DNA of 64,000 nt from Miltoncostaea sp963771025 (lineage in GTDB: Bacteria > Actinomycetota > Thermoleophilia > Miltoncostaeales > Miltoncostaeaceae), in NCBI GenBank assembly GCA_963771025.1, contig CAVYRL010000008.1:310001-374000 (forward strand). The letters run 5' to 3'. Below, piece by piece: positions 61,668 to 64,000 of this stretch. The position numbers were made by a program, and so were the translations under genes. The stretch's first letter is position 1. Each line of letters opens with the position of its first letter. A model generated the notes under the pieces. It was not told the DNA's origin. It saw nothing but the letters and a program-made list of their open reading frames with translations, and made no database searches.

Positions 61668-62180
61668 TCAAGGGATCGAGTTGACGCCTCGTGGGCGTCG
61701 TGCACGCAGTGCTTCCGCGACGATCGGCGGAACCCAGTCGTTGACCGAGCCCCCCCATGCCGCCACTTCCCGCACACCGCTCGAACTCACGAAGCTGTAC
61801 TGCGGAGAGGCCGGCAGATAGACCGTTTCTATCTCGGCCGCCAGATGCCTGTTCAACTGGGCCATCTGGAACTCGTAATCGAAGTCCGAGATGGCCCGAA
61901 GACCTTTTACCATGACCGTGGCGCCGATCGCGCGAGCGTGTTCGGTGATCAGGCTGTTGAAGCCCACGACCCGCACGTTATCGAGATGCTCGACGCTGGC
62001 CTCGACGAGGGCGATCCGCTCCTCCGCGTCGAAGAGCGGGAGCTTCTTGAAGGATCCGGTGGTCACCGAGACCACGACCTCGTCGAAGATGCCCGCGGCG
62101 CGGGCGATGATGTCGATGTGCCCGAAGGTCACCGGGTCGTACGTGCCCGGGCACACCGCGACGCGCGGGGGGATGCTCAT
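61668..62180 (-). CDS. coaD: Phosphopantetheine adenylyltransferase
   Basis: The 170-residue enzyme opens with VAVCPGTYDPVTFGHIDIIA (the T/HxGH nucleotidyltransferase loop). It has VMVKGLRAISDFDYEFQMAQ, and the C-terminal SPQYSFVSSSGVREVAAWGG. It adds AMP to 4'-phosphopantetheine in CoA synthesis. The ATG at 62178-62180 overlaps the rsmD stop (ATGA). Confidence 0.96.
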   Translation of the reverse strand: MSIPPRVAVCPGTYDPVTFGHIDIIARAAGIFDEVVVSVTTGSFKKLPLFDAEERIALVEASVEHLDNVRVVGFNSLITEHARAIGATVMVKGLRAISDFDYEFQMAQLNRHLAAEIETVYLPASPQYSFVSSSGVREVAAWGGSVNDWVPPIVAEALRARRPRGVNSIP

Positions 62181-62734
62181 CCTCGCCCCAGCCACATCAC
62201 GCTGACGGCCGTGTCGCCGTAGGTCCGATCGATTCGCGCGGCGATCTCCAATCCGCTCGGCTCCGGTGGGTCCAACGCGGCGGAATACTCGATCACCACG
62301 ATTGCGGGGGGCGCCATCAGCGGCGCGAGTGCGGTTCCGATCTCCGCCACGACCCGGTTGGTGAGGCTATACGGCGGGTCACAGAGGCACAACCCGAAGG
62401 CCCGGCCCGCGGCCCCCTCGGCCCCCAGGGCTGCGCGCCAGTCGCGCCCCACGACGCGCACCCGGTCGTCCATCCCCAGGCTGGCCACGTTGGCCCTGAT
62501 CGACGCGAGCGCCCGTCCCGAGCGCTCCACCAGGGTCGCCGACGCGGCGCCGCGCGAGACGGCCTCCAGCCCCAGCGCGCCGGAGCCCGCGAACAGGTCG
62601 ATCACGTGGAGGTCGTCCACTGGGCCGATGATGGAGAACAGGGCCTCGCGCACCCGGTCGGCGGTCGGGCGGGTCTCGGCTCCCGGCGGCGCCGCGAAAC
62701 GCCGCCCGCGGTGCGTGCCGGCCACGATCCTCAT
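62177..62734 (-). CDS. rsmD: 16S rRNA (guanine966-N2)-methyltransferase RsmD
   Basis: The 185-residue product opens with MRIVAGTHRGRRFAAPPGAE and RPTADRVREALFSIIG. The SAM site is HVIDLFAGSGALGLEAVSRG, and CLCDPPYSL is the catalytic DPPY motif. It methylates G966 of 16S rRNA. ATGA overlap with recG upstream; rsmD-coaD is a widespread pair. Confidence 0.95.
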   Translation of the reverse strand: MRIVAGTHRGRRFAAPPGAETRPTADRVREALFSIIGPVDDLHVIDLFAGSGALGLEAVSRGAASATLVERSGRALASIRANVASLGMDDRVRVVGRDWRAALGAEGAAGRAFGLCLCDPPYSLTNRVVAEIGTALAPLMAPPAIVVIEYSAALDPPEPSGLEIAARIDRTYGDTAVSVMWLGRG

Positions 62735-64000
62735 GCGTCGAGCAGCCGCGGCAGCGCATCGAATCGGTGCAGGACGGCGGCCCGCAGCAGAGCGTTCTCG
62801 CGCCCCGCGAGGTGGGGATCCTGCTTGAGGATGCGCTTCGCGACGTACCGGGCCTCTCCGAGCTCCCTGCGGTCGCGCGAGAGGCGGGCGAAGCGCAGGT
62901 CGGTGGGTCCGGCCTGGCGCAGGCCCAGGATGCTGCCCTCGCCGCGGATCTCGAGGTCGAGCTCCGCCAGCCGGAACCCGTCGGTCGTCTGGGTGAGCGC
63001 CTCCAGGCGCCGCGCCCCGTCCTCGGTGAGCGGCTCCGAGAACAGCATGCAGAGCCCCGGATGCTCCCCGCGACCGACGCGACCGCGCAGCTGGTGCAGC
63101 TGCGCGAGGCCGAAACGGTCGGCGTCCTCGATAAGGATCATCGTCGCGTTGGCGACGTCGATGCCGACCTCCACCACCGTGGTGGCCACCAGCAGATCGG
63201 TGCGCCCCTCGGCGAAGTCGAGCATCGCCGCGCGCTTCTCGTCGGTGGGCTGTGCTCCGTGCACCAGGCCCACGGAGAAGGCTGCGAACGGCCCGGCGCG
63301 CAGGCGCTCGGCCTCGCTGGTCGCCGCCCGCGCCTCGGCGGCCGCGCCCTCCTCCACCAGGGCGCAGATCACGTAAGCCTGGCGCCCGGCGCGCAGCTCG
63401 GCGCGCACCCGCTCGTACGCCCCCTCGCGGTCGGCCTCGCGCACCCAGCGCGTCTCGACCGGAGACCGCCCTGGGGGCCGGGTGCGGATCGTCGAGACGG
63501 TCAGGTCGCCGTAGGCCGTCAGCGCGAGCGTGCGCGGGATCGGGGTGGCGGTCATGTAGAGGATGTGCGCCGCGCCGTCGCCCCCGGCCGTCCGCTCGGC
63601 CAGCGCCTGGCGCTGCTCGACGCCGAAGCGGTGCTGCTCGTCGACGACGACGAGGCCCAGGCGGGCGAACTCCACCCCCTCGGAGAGCAGCGCCTGCGTG
63701 CCCACCACGACGGGCGCGGTGCCGCTGCGCAATGCCATCTGGCGCCGCTCGCGCTCGGCGCGGGGCACGCGGCCGGTCAGCAGGAGCGGCGCGAGGCCCG
63801 CGGGGGCCAGCAGCGCGTCCAGCGTGCGCACGTGCTGCTCGGCGAGCGTCTCGGTGGGCACGAGGATCGCCGCCTGCGCGCCCGCCTCGATCGCCTGGCA
63901 CATGGCGAGCACCGCCACGAGCGTCTTGCCCGAGCCGACCTCGCCCTGCAGCAGGCGGCGCATCGGGCGCGGCTGGGCGAGGTCACGCCCGATCTGGGCC
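62731..64000 (-). CDS. recG: ATP-dependent DNA helicase RecG (5' part outside the window)
   Basis: The frame is open to the right edge, so the N-terminal wedge domain is missing. Seen are Walker A LLQGEVGSGKTLVAVLAM, VVDEQHRFGVEQRQAL, the motif TATPIPRTLALTAYGDL, and the C-terminal VEVGIDVANATMILIEDADR and HQLRGRVGRGEHPGLCMLFS. RecG drives fork reversal and branch migration. It is the first gene of the visible superoperon. Confidence 0.97.
   Translation of the reverse strand, partial: AQIGRDLAQPRPMRRLLQGEVGSGKTLVAVLAMCQAIEAGAQAAILVPTETLAEQHVRTLDALLAPAGLAPLLLTGRVPRAERERRQMALRSGTAPVVVGTQALLSEGVEFARLGLVVVDEQHRFGVEQRQALAERTAGGDGAAHILYMTATPIPRTLALTAYGDLTVSTIRTRPPGRSPVETRWVREADREGAYERVRAELRAGRQAYVICALVEEGAAAEARAATSEAERLRAGPFAAFSVGLVHGAQPTDEKRAAMLDFAEGRTDLLVATTVVEVGIDVANATMILIEDADRFGLAQLHQLRGRVGRGEHPGLCMLFSEPLTEDGARRLEALTQTTDGFRLAELDLEIRGEGSILGLRQAGPTDLRFARLSRDRRELGEARYVAKRILKQDPHLAGRENALLRAAVLHRFDALPRLLDA

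Overview
The window is 64 kb of very high G+C DNA from a chromosome, most likely of an actinomycete of the deep-branching Thermoleophilia (Solirubrobacter/Conexibacter-like). The placement is an inference. It rests on strong G/C bias at third codon positions, frequent GTG and TTG starts, actinobacterial gene neighbourhoods, a PafB-PafC-type regulator, futalosine-route menaquinone synthesis, an RNase III of divergent type, and secreted proteins with basic, Cys-poor C-terminal domains. No phage, plasmid, insertion sequence, CRISPR array, rRNA or tRNA was recognised. Dense coding, with 4-nt stop/start overlaps (ATGA, GTGA, TTGA and apparently one CTGA), is typical of a stable core chromosome.

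Region by region: 1-7 kb is an accessory surface/regulatory zone. It holds the end of a LuxR-type regulator, a collagen-like secreted protein, an L,D-transpeptidase, an FHA-HTH protein and several small hypothetical genes, including a nested trio at 4910-5721. 7-10 kb holds a processive family-2 glycosyltransferase coupled to a membrane-anchored HEAT-repeat protein, then an SRPBCC protein. 10-19 kb holds a DEAD/DEAH helicase, an MMPL transporter, a divergent MFS exporter/TetR pair with a candidate operator, a hotdog thioesterase and RecQ. 19-22 kb holds a universal stress protein, a Ser/Thr kinase whose outer part is a 16-fold xxxG tetrapeptide repeat, and a cell-wall amidase. 22-27.4 kb holds trpF-trpB-trpA led by a sensor histidine kinase gene, with two response regulators on the opposite strand.

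27.7-32 kb is a + strand run: CorA, a HIT hydrolase, phosphomannomutase, and a degenerate ABC ATPase with its permease. 32-39 kb holds MqnE, a DUF1802/ferredoxin/MarR-like run ending in a 31-residue membrane peptide, a three-gene operon with an isocitrate/isopropylmalate-type dehydrogenase, a NUDIX hydrolase and a MenA/UbiA prenyltransferase. 39-44 kb holds a fused PafBC regulator, DprA and ComM. 44-49.7 kb is a + strand block: VOC protein, subtilase, secreted beta-sandwich protein, enolase-superfamily enzyme and YraN. It interrupts the usual rnhB-yraN-comM-dprA order.

49.7-64 kb is one long - strand housekeeping superoperon. In transcription order it reads recG (partial), rsmD, coaD, a coiled-coil protein, DUF177, rpmF, plsX, acpP, rnc, smc, ftsY, ffh, rpsP, khpA, rimM, trmD, rplS, rnhB. 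It joins ribosome assembly, signal-recognition targeting, chromosome condensation and fatty-acid/phospholipid initiation.

The most interesting items are the kinase with the xxxG-repeat ectodomain, the HEAT/glycosyltransferase pair, the collagen-like protein next to an L,D-transpeptidase, the RNase III gene that appears to start with CTG and lacks one conserved metal-site Asp, and the micro-genes. I saw no clear-cut new defence or mobile system.
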